Assembly (NCBI RefSeq): GCF_963662255.1
Contig: NC_085052.1
Coordinates: 19,010,851-19,074,850, forward strand
DNA length: 64,000 nt
From: Cinclus cinclus
Taxonomy: Eukaryota; Chordata; Aves; Passeriformes; Cinclidae
Direction: 5' to 3'
The stretch's first letter is position 1, and each line of letters starts with the position of its first letter. Below the pieces are notes generated by a model. That model did no database searches. It saw only the letters and a program-made list of their open reading frames with translations, and was not told where the DNA came from. Below are positions 1 through 11,690 of the stretch, in pieces. The position numbers were made by a program, and so were the translations under genes.

Positions 1-330
1 CCTCCAAAGGAAGTCTCTTGCTGTCTTCCTCACTTTTTTGCCCTCCATGTTTTCAGCACGTGTTTGGATTTCATGGATATGCCTACTTTCCCCCCTCTTC
101 CTGACCTGTGTGCTGTCCCATTTGATTGTGTTGAGGACAATGCTCCCCTCTGCTGACCCTGCCATGGAGTCTCCTGGAGAACCCAAGGTCTTCAAGGGAA
201 GACAGGTTCTTGGTGAGGATGGGGATTTTGGGGAAGGAGGGAGGAGGGTGAGGGTGGGGAGGGGATGAAAACATTAAAAAAAAGAAAGAAGCCAAGTGCA
301 TTCTTTCTGCAACACTCAGGAAAAAGAATG
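1..330. other. noncoding DNA, left edge
   Basis: No exon or interspersed repeat recognised. The right half turns purine-rich (quadruplex candidate listed separately) and is followed by an A-rich stretch near 273-290. The open frame at 38-268 starts at TTG, not ATG, and has no splice or promoter context, so I treat it as chance. Confidence 0.5.
239..264 (+). other. G-quadruplex candidate
   Basis: Five G runs (239-241, 246-248, 252-254, 256-259, 261-264) are separated by loops of 4, 3, 1 and 1 bases. This satisfies the usual G3+N1-7 rule with short loops, which favours a stable fold. Function is unknown; no promoter or CpG island is visible beside it. Confidence 0.6.
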
Positions 331-545
331 TTGCACAGGGGATTGGAAAGGCGAAATTTTTTCACATCCAAATGGATTGCAATTTCCCTCCATTTAGCAC
401 CTGAAGGTAATTAGCTCGAAGAGACTGTCGGCTGAGAAACACGTTCATGGAACATTAACTCTCATACATTCTCCAGTTGCAGGGAATTAATAGGAAAGAT
501 TAAAGTTTAAAGAGAGCAAAATGCCATTACCTCGCAAGCCACCTC
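331..545. promoter_or_regulatory. candidate conserved noncoding element
   Basis: A/T-rich block without repeats. A perfect TAATTA homeodomain core lies at 408-413 and a second AATTAA at 485-490. Two CpGs persist in otherwise CpG-poor DNA. No open frame looks like an exon. The enhancer reading is inferred from texture only. Confidence 0.35.
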
Positions 546-1272
546 TCTCAGCGGCAGTAACTAGCCCTCACTAACCTAAAAGCACCATTGGAGTCCCTGG
601 CTCCTGCTTCAGGCAACGACAGATGAGACAGGCCACACTCTGCCCCGAGATGCTGGTCCGTGGGCTCTGGTGACCTGCCCACAGGCAGCAGTGGCAGCAG
701 TGGCAGTGGTGGCAGCGGGGCTCGTGGCTCCGGCAAGGATGCGTTTGCCGGCTGCTGTATGAACGCACACGTGCACGTCACCTTGGGGCCAACACACATG
801 TACAAGCACCCCAGATCTGTGCTCCATGGCTACTGCTGGTGTCTTCTCAGCCAGATGTGAGCTATGAGCACCCCAGGAATGAAGCACCCAGCAGTGGTCC
901 CTGCACACTCCTACCAATGCCTCAGGTTGGCATGTGGGGCAGTGGGGAGGGATCCCCCATGCACCCCTGGGCAGTCCTGCATAGTCTCCATCTTGCTCCT
1001 GTTCCCTGCTGGCCCACCAGCACCCGTGCAGGGATGGTGGCAGCCTCCTGGACTCATGCAAAGTCCAAACTGCAATGCTGCAACACCAAAATGCCTCACA
1101 GCTGAACTGTTTCTGTGAATGGTACCAAACCTTTCCTGATGAAGGATTGTGCCTTCTCAGATGCAAGACAAAAGGAAGGCATTAAAAGATGGGGGCCCTG
1201 TTTTGGGGTTTTGAGGGTAAAGTTTATATAAGCTTCTGCACTTTAAAGATTTCTATGTTGCTTTAGCATTTC
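546..1272. other. noncoding DNA with a short 9-bp repeat
   Basis: Moderately GC-rich. At 683-718 the unit GGCAGCAGT and variants repeat about four times; in one frame this reads as a Gly/Ser string. Overlapping open frames on both strands (for example 609-1166 minus, about 185 codons) have no domain-like composition. No gene is assigned. Confidence 0.5.
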
Positions 1273-1287
1273 AGGGAGAGAGCATGG

Positions 1288-1318
<31 letters not shown>

Positions 1319-1345
1319 AGAGAGGGAGAGAGAGCGAGAGCGAGA
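1273..1345. repeat. (GA)n microsatellite
   Basis: The near-perfect GA core is 1288-1313; interrupted GAGAGC and GAGAGG units continue to 1345. It lies immediately left of the regulatory-like block at 1350-1800. Confidence 0.9.
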
Positions 1346-1349
1346 TGAA

Positions 1350-1800
1350 ATTGAGACATGGAAGAATTTATTGCCCAGAAAATTCCATTCTGCTATCTGA
1401 TTCGAAAAGTCCAGTCCCCCCAGCTTCGGAAAATCTATTTTCCACATTTTAATACCCTGCAGAACAGTCCTCATAACTCATCCGAGTGTGTTAAGCACAG
1501 TTTTATTAGATCTGAAACAAATTTTGGTGGGGAGATACTATAGGTCATTAACCATGGAGTAATTTTATCCTTGTTTCCCTAATGATGCCATAATGGCGAG
1601 CGAATTTCTTAACTAAAGACCAAAGAACATTTTGAAGGTCAGTTTCATCTGTGAGCTCCTTCAAGCGCTTCTCGGAGAAGATTGGAAAACTCGCCGATTT
1701 TTTGAAGAGTCATTAATAATGTGAAAGCTGAAAGAGCTCTCTCCCATTTGCGTTCCTGCTTTTTACCTTTTAATTTTATATCGCTTTAGTCCCTTTCTTT
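1350..1800. promoter_or_regulatory. candidate conserved noncoding element
   Basis: Repeat-free A/T-rich block of about 450 bp. Homeodomain cores: TAATGA at 1580-1585, TAATGG at 1591-1596 and a CATTAATAAT string at 1711-1720. Several CpGs survive around 1597-1600, 1667-1675 and 1692-1696, unlike the flanks. The short open frames are broken and do not look coding. One of the stronger element-like stretches here, but conservation was not tested. Confidence 0.45.
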
Positions 1801-2604
1801 TTCTCCCACACTCTCTCTCTTTTTAACTCTGTTCTGGAGTGGCCCCTCATGCAGCTGAAAAATGAAATGGGCCATTCCTGAGGGCATCCTGAGCTGAGCC
1901 GAGGCAGGGCAAAGATCCAGGAGGGGGAAAGGGCAGCCCTGGCACTGGGTGTCCACCACTGCAGCCCAGCATCTGCTGCCATAAATGTTCCCCAGCAGCC
2001 CTGGGTGCCTGGCTGAGGGTCATCCTGCTCCGCCCTGCTCATGTAAATCAGGAGAGGGGTTGTTTCAGCCTACAGTACTGCATCCCTGCTAAAGGAGGGA
2101 GAGGGACAAGGCTGTCCCCTCCCTGCCTCTCAGGGCATGTGTGCTTTTATTCTGTCAGAGCAAGCTCACATCTGGACTGCTGAGGGTTGTGATGGCAGAG
2201 TGACCTCTGCACTGAGAATAAGTGTGCCTGGAGGTGCACATGCTTGTGTGCTCATGCACTGGGGACCATGACACATTGCAGGGGGTTGTGCAGTACTGAT
2301 AGATCTTTTTTTTTTTAATGGATATATATACAAACCTGAGTGTGAATTGCCATCATGGACATATAGATACATTGCAAATGGATGAAATTGTTAAAAAAAA
2401 TAAAATAACCATAAGCTGTATAAGGATTATGTGTAGCCTGTCTACACATGTGTTCTTGGACTTCAGGTGCATGGGGGGAGCACGTGGAGTAGGAAGTAGG
2501 ATGTGTGATATTCAGTTTTTGTGTATTGCTGTGCTAAAGATTAGAATCTATATGTATGTTTCATACATATTTAGGGGAACACATAGGGGCTCTGATAGTA
2601 TGTT
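1801..2604. other. noncoding DNA, nothing recognised
   Basis: Begins with a pyrimidine-rich run to about 1825, then GC-richer unique sequence to about 2270, then AT-rich sequence with a T9 run at 2307-2315. No splice-bounded exon or repeat family is recognised. Confidence 0.45.
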
Positions 2605-2810
2605 GATTTATAACCCTCTGTCTGTGTGTGTAGTGAAGAGGTAACAGGCTCACACTGTGTTTGTGTCAGGGGTGTGTGGTGGGGTTTCTGGCTGTACCAC
2701 AGGCATCAGTGGGCACAGAAAATCTTTTGGCATGTGTGTGGTGCACTGGAGGTTTGGCTCTGAGCGTGAGTGTGTGCATGTGTGGGTAGGTGTGCACAGG
2801 GGGTGCATGC
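2605..2810 (+). repeat. GT-rich low-complexity tract
   Basis: Loose, interrupted TG and GTGTG units recur throughout, with GTGTGTG runs near 2622-2633 and 2769-2785. It is a decayed dinucleotide repeat. Overlapping open frames on both strands here are composition artefacts. Confidence 0.6.
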
Positions 2811-2937
2811 CCCAGAGAAGGGTTTGTCTGTGCCTTCATTAGAGAGCCCCTGGCAGTGAGCAGGCCTCTGTGTTTATGTGTTTTCCTCTCCCTGGGTGTG
2901 TACGCTTCAGGCGCCTGCATGTGTTGTATTTGCAGAT

Positions 2938-3010
2938 GATATGGGCTACATCCTCAGCTGATGTAAAGCAGCACCAGAGACTGTGAAGCAATTTACACCC
3001 ACTGCTACTC
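2938..3010. repeat. ancient palindromic amniote repeat fragment
   Basis: Text of the type CATCCTCAGCTGATGTAAAG ... AATTTACACCC matches a self-complementary interspersed repeat common in turtle, crocodile and bird genomes (CAGCTGGTGTAAAT arms around a short centre). The two arms here are imperfect inverted copies. The family name is not recalled with certainty and the orientation is undetermined. Confidence 0.45.
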
Positions 3011-3249
3011 CAGCACAGCCTTAGGCTAGAGGCAGTGGGTCCAGGGGGTGTGGGCTGAAATGCTTTTCCATACCATGGGAATGGATGACTTCCAACCTGA
3101 AACAAGACCTTCTCTCATCCCCCTCCACCCCCTGTACCCCAGCCTATCACTCACATTTGAGGCAAGAACTATGGGGGGATGTGTGTGTGTCTATTTGGGG
3201 AGGGAGCACTCCGAGGGGAGGGGGGCAGTGTGGTGACACACTCTGCTCC

Positions 3250-3520
3250 CAGATGTGATACCAGCGATAATTTCAATTTTATGCCTTTGTTATGGCTTTA
3301 ATCACTTTCTTTATGCGTTTTGTTCCAGCGATCAGGGAGAGACACCTGATAGGCAAAAAGGATATCAGGGGAACAATTTTTATTTGGAATGTGGTGAGAA
3401 GTCTAATTAGAATTTGAATTCTGCTGAGCCTTGAAATGGTCGGTACTTTATCCTGATCGCCTTAGATATTGTTTCGAGTCAATCATCTGTCATAGTGCGG
3501 CACGCTGGAGAGAAAGGCTC
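3250..3520. promoter_or_regulatory. candidate conserved noncoding element with MEIS/PBX-type composite
   Basis: A/T-rich, repeat-free block. TAATTA lies at 3404-3409. GTCAATCA (3478-3485) is one base from CTGTCA (3487-3492). Read on the minus strand this is TGACAG, one spacer base, then TGATTGAC, which resembles an adjacent MEIS/PREP site and PBX-HOX half. CpGs persist at several points. The enhancer role is inferred. Confidence 0.45.
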
Positions 3521-5204
3521 TCCATCCAGCCTGGTCTCTCTGTCGGGCTGGGGGCTGCTGGTGGGGAAAGGAAGGGTGACAAGAGGCAGGGCAGTGGACT
3601 TTTCTCTGCCAGATAGGCTCCCCAGGAGTGAGCACAAAGGGAGACAACCCTTGGCACAGAGGTTTAGCTTGCTGTGTACTCCTAGCCCTGCTGTAGGGTG
3701 CTGTCTGCTGGCCACTCTCTCATCATTGCAGGGCTGTCCCCTTCAAACAGGGGATGAGGAGGACTATGGGTCAACATAAATGTCCCCCCAGCTGCTGCCT
3801 GGGAGAGAAGCACCTTCTCAGAGCTAGTGAGCTCCACATGACTTAAGGACTTTGCCGCTATCTTTGCTGTTCCAACTAAACACTCTGGAAGGTCAGTTCT
3901 CACAGACAGACAGCTAGGCTAGGATGGATGTATGGACAAGTATGGGTGGGAACGGCCATTCAGATGGATTTGTATGGGACAGAGGCAGAGGTGGTGAACC
4001 AGTGACACATAGGGTTGGTTGTGGTACTTCAGAAAGGTGGGAGTGAAGATGGACATGCCTCATCAGACTAAGGGCAGTAAGCACGCTCATGAAGGGGTTT
4101 TTTAGACTCAGGTAGATCTTATTTCATTGGTGCTACCACAACACAAGAAAAAGAGGGAACCTGAAAAGACACACAGCAACTTTTCCAATCCCTCTGGCTT
4201 TAAACCATTTTCTTAATAGTTAAAAAACAACAACAACAACAAAAACCAAACAAAAAACACACACATCCCATCAAACCCATTATGAGTCCTAGCATTTCAA
4301 AGCTAGAAGCCGCTCCAAAACTTACCAGAACATGTCCAGTAATCCTCCTTGCCCCTGTCTGCAGTGCCTCCCCTTGGTGAGACCACAGGTTTCAGTCCTG
4401 ATCAAACAGCTGCAGTACCGAGTTTGAGATGAACTGCACAATGGTGTGATACCTGCTGCTGAGGAAAAGGAGGCACACAGGTAGGATTGCAGCATGATCT
4501 ATGTGCCAGGAGAGATGAACTGAGGAGAATCGTGAACAATAGAATAATTCCAAGATTCCTAAACTTATGGAAATTGATGGTAAGGTCTTTATTGTGTGTC
4601 ATTCCTACACTTTGAGATGGTGCCTCATTCTGAATGCAACACAAATGTCTCTAACATGAAAAATACAGATTGGTTTGCTGTTGAAGAAAAGATAGTTGAA
4701 TGCTTTACCTTCTTGAGAAAAGCAGAAAATGACCTGGGACTGGGGGCTAATTAACAGAGTTGCAGGCATCTGCAAAAATTTGCAGATAGGAAAGCCATTT
4801 GAGTAGTTCTTTCTCAAGTGTCAGCATTAGGTTTCAGAACTGACATACTGAGATGGGTGTAGGCAGCTTGTGTCCTTCTCAGCTACAGTCCAGGCTGTCT
4901 GCAGACTCAGGCAGACTTCACTGTATGTTTTTATGTTCAATTCCCTCTTTAACAACTCAGCAGGGCAATACTTTTTGTTTCTTCCCTCCACTCTTTTTTT
5001 TTTTTTTAACACTGAGTGGGTAGTGTCAAAGCATAGTTCTAAGGACTCATCTCATCTACAAATCCTTTGATAGTCATGTTAACAACCTTGGAATGTCTGG
5101 CGCAAAATTCAGTCTTTCATTTATGCCTCAAAAATGCAGCTAGGATTGCAAAGAGAGCAGCAGACATTAAATATACTTGCATATTTGTAATTAGAATATG
5201 GTTT
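3521..5204. other. noncoding DNA
   Basis: Unique sequence with one A/C-rich simple repeat (listed separately) and a T-run at 4991-5008. No exon, RNA gene or repeat family is recognised apart from that. Short frames on both strands overlap each other and look random. Confidence 0.45.
4221..4266 (+). repeat. (CAA)n / A-C-rich simple repeat
   Basis: Five CAA units are followed by CAAAAAC-type and CA units, with no G or T between 4223 and 4265. It may be the remains of an A-rich retroposon tail, but no element body is recognised next to it. Confidence 0.75.
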
Positions 5205-5297
5205 AGAGTGGACTTGGCAGTGTTAGGTTTAACATTGGACTCAATGTTCTTAAAGGTATTTCCCACCTATATGGTTCCATGATTCTGTGATGTGCTG
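5205..5297 (+). mobile_element. CR1 LINE 3' end fragment
   Basis: Reads like an avian CR1 3' UTR: 'GGACTCAATG-TTCTTAAAGGT-TTCC-ACCT-ATG' ends in the CCATGATTCTGTGATG octamer-type tail near 5277-5293. The sense strand is plus because the tail is at the right. The left boundary is uncertain; only the last 80-90 bases are recognisable and no coding portion remains. Confidence 0.7.
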
Positions 5298-6541
5298 TCA
5301 TTCCAAGTATATTCAGTTTTGGATCCTAAAGATGCAATTCTGGTGAACCAGGAATGTACTAAGTAAAAATCCCATGCTACCACACAAGCTGTACAGTCCA
5401 GCCATTAAACCAACATATTCATGTGAGGGAGAAGAGTACTGAGCCCCCAAGTCTCTTTGCTCTGATTATGTTTGGTCCCAGGTGTGGACTGTAACATGGC
5501 AGGAGAAGTGCCACCAATCCAGACTGCACTGGGAGGATGGGCCTTGTCATGGGGCTAGTTTGACTTCAGGACCTTGCTGATGTAGCAGACTGCCACTCTG
5601 GCATCTTCTCTGCCTGGATCAGCAAGACATGACAGCAATAAGTCCCTCATTTTGCCCAGTTTATGGTTTTTATCTCAGATCAGGAGGATGTGAACACAAA
5701 GTGCTGAAGCCCACCTTCCATTGCTCTGGCTCCAAAATATATATGTACCACTACTTGCCTCCCTCCTAGGGTTGTGGATATTTCTGTGTATTGTGAAATA
5801 ACAGCTGAACTGTGTTCTTTGCCTTTAGCTTTCAAGGTTAAGGAGAATGAAGAAGGAAACAATAATATTTTGTATTCTGATGGACCTACCTAAAACAAAA
5901 GGATGCCCCCCAAATCCTTGTGAACACTGTACTACAGATTTGTGCTGGATCTTCCTTATCTTCACTGGAGCCTAGGGTAATCCCTAGCTGTAGTGCACAG
6001 CTCTTTTGACTCAGGGGAGGTCTGGAGGGAAGACTGGGTTGGAGGACAACTTGCAAGGACCTGGATTTTTGTGCCATTCCGGAAGGCAGAGCTCTAAGTC
6101 TTGATTATCATTGAACTCTGGTTTCATGGAGTAATGTTTACTGTGCCAAATGGATCTTTATGCATCATATGCTTTGTTCATGCTCAAATGTCAACTGATG
6201 GATATTCAGGAGTTCTTGTGGCCTGGTTTCTGAAGCCTGCTTTGCAGCCCACACAGCAACACAGGAAAGGGCCAGGAACTGAAACCAGTGAAGATTGGGT
6301 AGGGAGAGCTGCTGTAGCCAACACAGGATGGGAAAGGGTTCAGATGTGCTGAAGGATTGGAAGAAAATCCAAAAAACAGTTCTCACTAATTTAAATCTCA
6401 GTTGACTCTGATTGTTCCTATGTTGTGATACTCTGAATGACTACTTTCTTTTTCTTCCCAGGTATTGGGTATAGAACGGTTTAGATGAAGAATACCAAAC
6501 AGCTCAGCCCATATTATCACTACTGTTATCACTACGATTAC
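5298..6541. other. noncoding DNA, nothing recognised
   Basis: Unique, moderately AT-rich. No exon-like frame with splice signals and no recognised repeat. The sequence just before 6541 (TATTATCAC, TACTG and similar) is degenerate ATT repeat flanking the microsatellite. Confidence 0.45.

Positions 6542-6585
<44 letters not shown>
6542..6585. repeat. (ATT)n microsatellite
   Basis: A perfect TAT/ATT trinucleotide run of 44 bp, nearly 15 units, abutting the retroposon tail listed next. It most likely grew from that element's (AAT)n tail. Confidence 0.95.
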
Positions 6586-6589
<4 letters not shown>

Positions 6590-6690
6590 TTGCCTCCTAG
6601 CACCACTCAGAACAAAGACCTCTATTGTGCTGAGCACTGTACAAATGCACTGGGAGAAAATAAACAAATGCATGTTGACTTGCTTGAGTT
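6586..6690 (-). mobile_element. ancient amniote retroposon 3' tail
   Basis: On the minus strand the text TTTGTACAGTGCTCAGCACAA, followed by a GGTGCTAGGAGG-like portion and then (AAT)n, matches a very old retroposon 3' end widespread in turtles, crocodiles and birds (GTACAGCGCCTAGCACAATGGGG ... AATAATAAT). Whether the family is MIR/L2-like or CR1-like is not settled. Only about 100 bp remain. Confidence 0.55.
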
Positions 6691-7754
6691 TCCATACTGT
6701 GACAATGTCAGAGCCAGGAATATAAACTAAACCTCCAAGTTACTCTTGCTAAGCCAGGGATGGCCATTGTGTGCCTTCAAGCACTTTGAGCAGGACTTCT
6801 GAGTCATGATTATACCATGCAGCTGTCTGTGAGCCTGTGTTTGCACAGGACTTGTGGCTGGTGCCACACCACCAGAATTGCTAATAATAAGGCCAGTGGG
6901 AATAGATTTAAGTGTATCTTCTTGGGCTCCTGCTGCAATTTCAGTCCAGCTCCAGTTGGGGCATCCCTGTGAAATGCTTCCAGAGTTCCCGTCCTCTCAG
7001 GTTTTGGCTGGATTTTGATGTACTTTTTGCTGGCTCAGGAAGGTTGGATAATCCTGCAAAGTCTGCCCACACTAGCTGGAGCCAGGAGATTTGTTTTTGA
7101 CTATTTATCTGACCTTTTCACTGTTTCCTTCCCTGTTTGCTTGTGTCTTTAGACTTATTCAAGGGAAGTGCTGATTTTTTTCCCCCCCTCACTGTTCCTG
7201 AACACTCAAATCCATGCACAGTCCCCCAGAGCTTCCCAGCTCTGGCTGAAGTAAATTCTGGCAAAATGGCCTTAGCCTTTCCAGAAGGCAAGGCTGAGAC
7301 AGAGAGTTGTATCCAGCTCCCTGCAAAGGCAGAGCATGAAGTTGGTTATTTCCCAGGACCAGCCTCAGCCTCACCAACCCAGATAAGGGGACCTGATTTC
7401 TGGGTTCAAGCAAGAGAGCTCAAAAGAGTTTATTGGAGAAGGTCTTTCTGGAAGAGATGAAAAGATAAGAGCACCGTACCCTTTGTGGGTGCTTTGGGGT
7501 CTATTGTATGAGCCCACAGCCCAGTGAAGTGCCTGCTCTGGGGACTCAGAGAGTGCTGCATAGCTCCCTTCCCCACCAGCAGCAGCCCTGTGTCTATGGC
7601 TCAGCTCTGTCCTCTCTTCCAATATGCAGACATCCCTGGAGCTCTGAAGTCTTTTCCCTAATCAGCCCGTTTCCCCTGGCATGGTCCTGGGACAATGTGG
7701 TGCTTGCAGGCTCCAGGGTGTCTCTATCATTAGCTGTCAGGTGAAGCCCTCCCT
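6691..7754. other. noncoding DNA, nothing recognised
   Basis: Unique sequence rising in GC content towards 7200-7750. The plus frame at 7137-7460 (107 codons) starts at a non-ATG codon and has no domain. No repeat family is seen. Confidence 0.45.
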
Positions 7755-7960
7755 AAGCACTCCAGCAAGCCCTTCTTTATTTACTTTTAAAATTCCCCTG
7801 AGCCTACGAAGGTCATTTGAACAAATTGGAGCTGACAGACATTAACTTGGAAAAAAGCCCATTGCACCATGATAAACTCTGTTTAAAGAGAAGCAAAAGT
7901 GCCAGGCAAGGGAGGAACAAATGATGAGAGATTTGTCACTGTTACTGTAAGTTTAGGAGT
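7755..7960. promoter_or_regulatory. candidate conserved noncoding element
   Basis: A/T-rich, with TTTATTTAC near 7775 and GCTGACAG (MEIS/TALE-type TGACAG at 7833-7838) just before ACATTAA. It continues through a GATAA at 7871-7875. A compact block distinct from its GC-richer flanks. Regulatory role inferred. Confidence 0.35.
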
Positions 7961-10900
7961 TGAGAATGTCAGCTCTGGCCTCACCTTCTCCCATTATGCA
8001 TTATTACACATTCCACCTCTGCTATTTCCACTGCAGTAGCTCCTGGCAGAGCAAATGGGCTAAACTGGGATGTTGTGCAATGATACAGGGACAGTCATTC
8101 CCAGTGCCAGGGAGACCATGAGGACAAATTAAATTTGTGGATTATCCATCTAGTGAAGAGGGAGGGAACCAGAGCCTAAAGGTGAGGTGTTTCAGTCCAG
8201 GTCCCACAGAGAATCACCATCTGAGCTGCAAACCAACCTCAGACCATAAGTGTCCCCCTTCCAGTCCCCAATCCTTGAGCCTAGTTTGCATCTCTGTATG
8301 ATCTCAGGAATCCATGCAGGAGTGGGGACATGAGTGGGTTTTCATACCTCAGTGTTTACCCAGCTCAGGAGCACAGCACTGCTGCAGCTTTAAGCCCACC
8401 CTCCACTGAGGACACAAAACCAGGTGCCTCAGCCCAGACACTGAGGTTTATCCTTCAGGGACCTGCATTGCAGAGGTAACCTCAACAAGCCATAGCCATT
8501 GTCAGCTCTTCTCTGCGGGCTTTGGGATGGTTCTTTCCCTTCAGCTGACAGCCAGAAGAGCCACCTGAGGGGTGGAAGGAGATGGAGAGGGAGAAATCAG
8601 ATGTATCAGTCTTAGTCAGTATGACTGCTGATGAAACCTCTTCTCTGTCCAAAGATATATTCTATAATGCCTCCCATTCAATTTGCACATAGTTTCTTTA
8701 TGCTTTGCTTAGTGTCCTTGAAGCAAAGGCAATTGGTTTCTCCTCTCCTCTGGGCATCATGTGGGATCCAAGTGGCTACAGACCCCTGTGGAGCTGCAGC
8801 AGCTGCCAATTGTTCTGACAAGCCAGGATCAAATCTCAGAGAGGAGCAGGCCTGGGACTGTCACGCTTACCTAGCCAAGTTCAGGACAGGGCTCCCTCTA
8901 CCCCACAGCAGATGAGACACTAACTTCTCCAACTGCAGATCAGCACAGTCAGAAGTGGCAAGAAGTGGCTAATACACCTTACAGACAGGAACCAGGCCAT
9001 GCTTTTCCTCATGCCTCTCAGTCTTAGATTTCTGCAAAAATGAATAGTAGTCTTTGTGCTCACATTTTGTCTGGGACAATTACTAGGGATCCAGCACAGT
9101 GAGACCAGACTCAGAAGCCCAGACAGAAGGCCTTCTGCAACCAACTGAGTTATAAAGAGAATCTGGCTAACCAGGCTGAGAATTTAGAAGTGTCTCAACA
9201 TGGTCACTGCAGCTACTGTCACCATGTAGGCAGAACTGTCAGCTGCAGGAGACCTGTTCCTGATCAATACCCCTTGAGATCAAGAGTGGTCCCAAGTCCT
9301 GGCAGGACTGGGTGCCTGGGAGGAAAGCCCTATCCACATATCCAGCTGTGAAGAGCACCAAGGTCTCTGTTGCTCACATGTGGCCCTGTGCCCAGCGATC
9401 CCTGTCAGAAATATGGAAGGCAAGGCTCTTCCCTGGGTTTTTGTCCAGGATGCAGCTGCAGCTTAGCAAACTCTCCTCCAGGCCTGGTGCACTGTCCCTC
9501 TGCAGCACTGGCATAAATGGGATGGCCAATCTGCTACGCATGAGGGATTTCCAGTCTTGGCTGAATGTTCCCGATCCACAATGACCTTTGTTCCAACAGT
9601 GAATGGTGTTCACCTCAACTTTCTGTGTTTGGGCTCCCTGCCCAGTTTTATGGTTAAGCGTTACAGCAATGTCTTTCCTGCTGCCCAGTTTTTCTCTTGG
9701 AAAAGAAGATCTCATTTCTGTAATGCTGCAGTTAGACCTGTTTGACCTTTCCCTCTCATGGTGATGCCCAGACAAGTCAGAGGGGGCTGGGCAAAGATGG
9801 GCAATGTCCTCACACCACAGAAACAGACAATTTACCTGATTGCCTGCACCATTCCACATACAACTTCCTCAAGGCTTGCTCTTCAGTTCTGCCTGCACTC
9901 ACAGTCAAGGTCAAGTTATGTTTTCCCTCCAACTCACACTGCAAACACCAGTGGTCAACCCTGAATGACCCATTCAGCCAGTCCCTGCTGATCTCTGGCC
10001 GTGAGACGTGGCTCACCCCACGCTGACCTTCAGAGCCACCTCCCTCTGCTTTGTTGTGGCTTTAGAAATCACTTGAGCATGAAAGCCCTGGGCACAGGAA
10101 GTCCATAAGGGCAATTGTGCCCCAAATCCCACGTTCCTCATCTCTTACCCTATTGCAGCCCCTTTCTTCTGAACCATCCTATTGGGGTTATGCACCTCAG
10201 TCCTGCATAAAATAAGACATCTAATTCTCCACGTGAGAATGCTCTCTCCATGCCCTGCCTCTCAGTTGGGAGGATAAGCCTGGCCCTGTTGGTTTTCAGC
10301 TGTTTTGGTTTAATGACTGTCTTTCACTAGGTGTATGGGACAGAGTCTTGATCTTGCTTAGGGCTGATATTTCTGATCTGTAGGTAAAAGCAGCAATAAA
10401 TATTGCACCTAAACCTTAGCTACAAAACAATCACAGCTGGAAGCAGAACTAGTGTAAGCATTGAGAAAATGTTTTAGAAGTGTTTCAGTTTCAATATAAT
10501 TTCTGTTTAGTAGGGTTGCAATGGGATTTCCTGAAGAATGTGTGTCGAAATTAAAAGCTCTTTTTCTAATAGGTTCCTTCAGCTTTCTGAAGCATGCTTT
10601 CATTGGCATTATTTTAGAAGTATTTTTCTCCCCCTGTATGAAGCCTCTTCAGTCAACTTTGGTTACAGATTGGAGTTTTAAAACTGGGGTTAAATATGAT
10701 GGAAAACAGAGTACATTTCTACTGATGGCAATTCTTCATGCAGATTTGACCTTTGGGGGAAGAGGAAGGTTGTTTTGTAACCAAAAAATTCTCTTGCCAA
10801 AAATGTTGCCCTGGTAACTGATGCTGTAGAGAGCAGCCTGGATCCTTATGCTATCCATTAAAGAGAATCTGACTCAGGAGAGTAAGGGGTGGATGCTGGA

Positions 10901-11454
10901 GAGCTGTCTAGTGATGGCTGAGAGGGGCTGGAGATGCCAGAGATGCCTGTGTGGGGAGAAGGGAGGACATGTGTGAGATGAAGAGGTCAAGAGCAATGAC
11001 TGCAGGATGAGACCCACAGGGGCTCAGGTGGTTTGAAAGACTGATGGGGCAGAGATGATGTTGAAGGCTGTAGGAGCTTTGCAGCATTCATATGCATGGA
11101 GGGTCCCATGCAATGCCTTCTCTAAAATGCAGTGATGCTTTGAGATTCCCTCCCTGCAAGTCCCTTCTGCACCTTACTGCAGCAAAGATAGTTTTCTGGG
11201 CATCCCCTTTCCTTACCCCACAGCTGTAGTCATTCCATACCAGCCTCAGCCCCACCTTCCTGGCCCCATCAGCCCCCACCTCACCAGTAATGAGGGGGGA
11301 TGTGTGATCTGCTTTTCCTGTGCTCCTGCGCTTCCCTCTAGATCCCAGCAACAAGTTTAATTGGAAAAAAACAAGGCTGACTTGGAGGGAAGGCGAGGAG
11401 GCAAGGAGAGCCTGTGCCAGATGACACCATGATCGATTACCTGGAACTCCACCT
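7961..11454. other. noncoding DNA, nothing recognised
   Basis: About 3.5 kb of unique sequence without recognised repeats. The minus frame at 9374-9859 (161 codons) overlaps four open frames on the plus strand and has no domain signature. The interval 10400-10800 is AT-rich without a clear motif cluster. The interval 10850-11050 is purine-rich. Confidence 0.4.
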
Positions 11455-11690
11455 GACACTGAAATTAGGGTTTTTTAATGATAGGCCGACTCTCCCTGGA
11501 TGTGAAATTCAAATGATCTCCAAAGCTTCCCTGTGACCATCAGTCGCTGCACGCAGTGGTACACGCCACATGCAGGTACTTTGTCTCTGTCACTGCTGAA
11601 AGGACATTGTTATTACCAACAACTCTTTGTATTAACCAGTCTCCTACCTAATAGACAACACTTTACGTTCTGCACCGTTACCCAGTCAGG
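11455..11690. promoter_or_regulatory. candidate conserved noncoding element with SOX-type sites
   Basis: TAATGAT lies at 11476-11482 and CATTGTT (SOX-type) at 11605-11611, followed by CTTTGTATTAACC. CpGs are retained at 11487-11488, 11545-11546, 11552-11553 and 11564-11565. Repeat-free and without open frames. Regulatory role inferred from motif density and texture. Confidence 0.45.

Noticed and set aside
609..1166. Minus-strand 185-codon frame
   Set aside because: Trp/Cys/His-rich text typical of antisense chance frames; partly made of the GGCAGCAGT repeat.
9374..9859. Minus-strand 161-codon frame
   Set aside because: Overlapped by four plus-strand frames; no domain.
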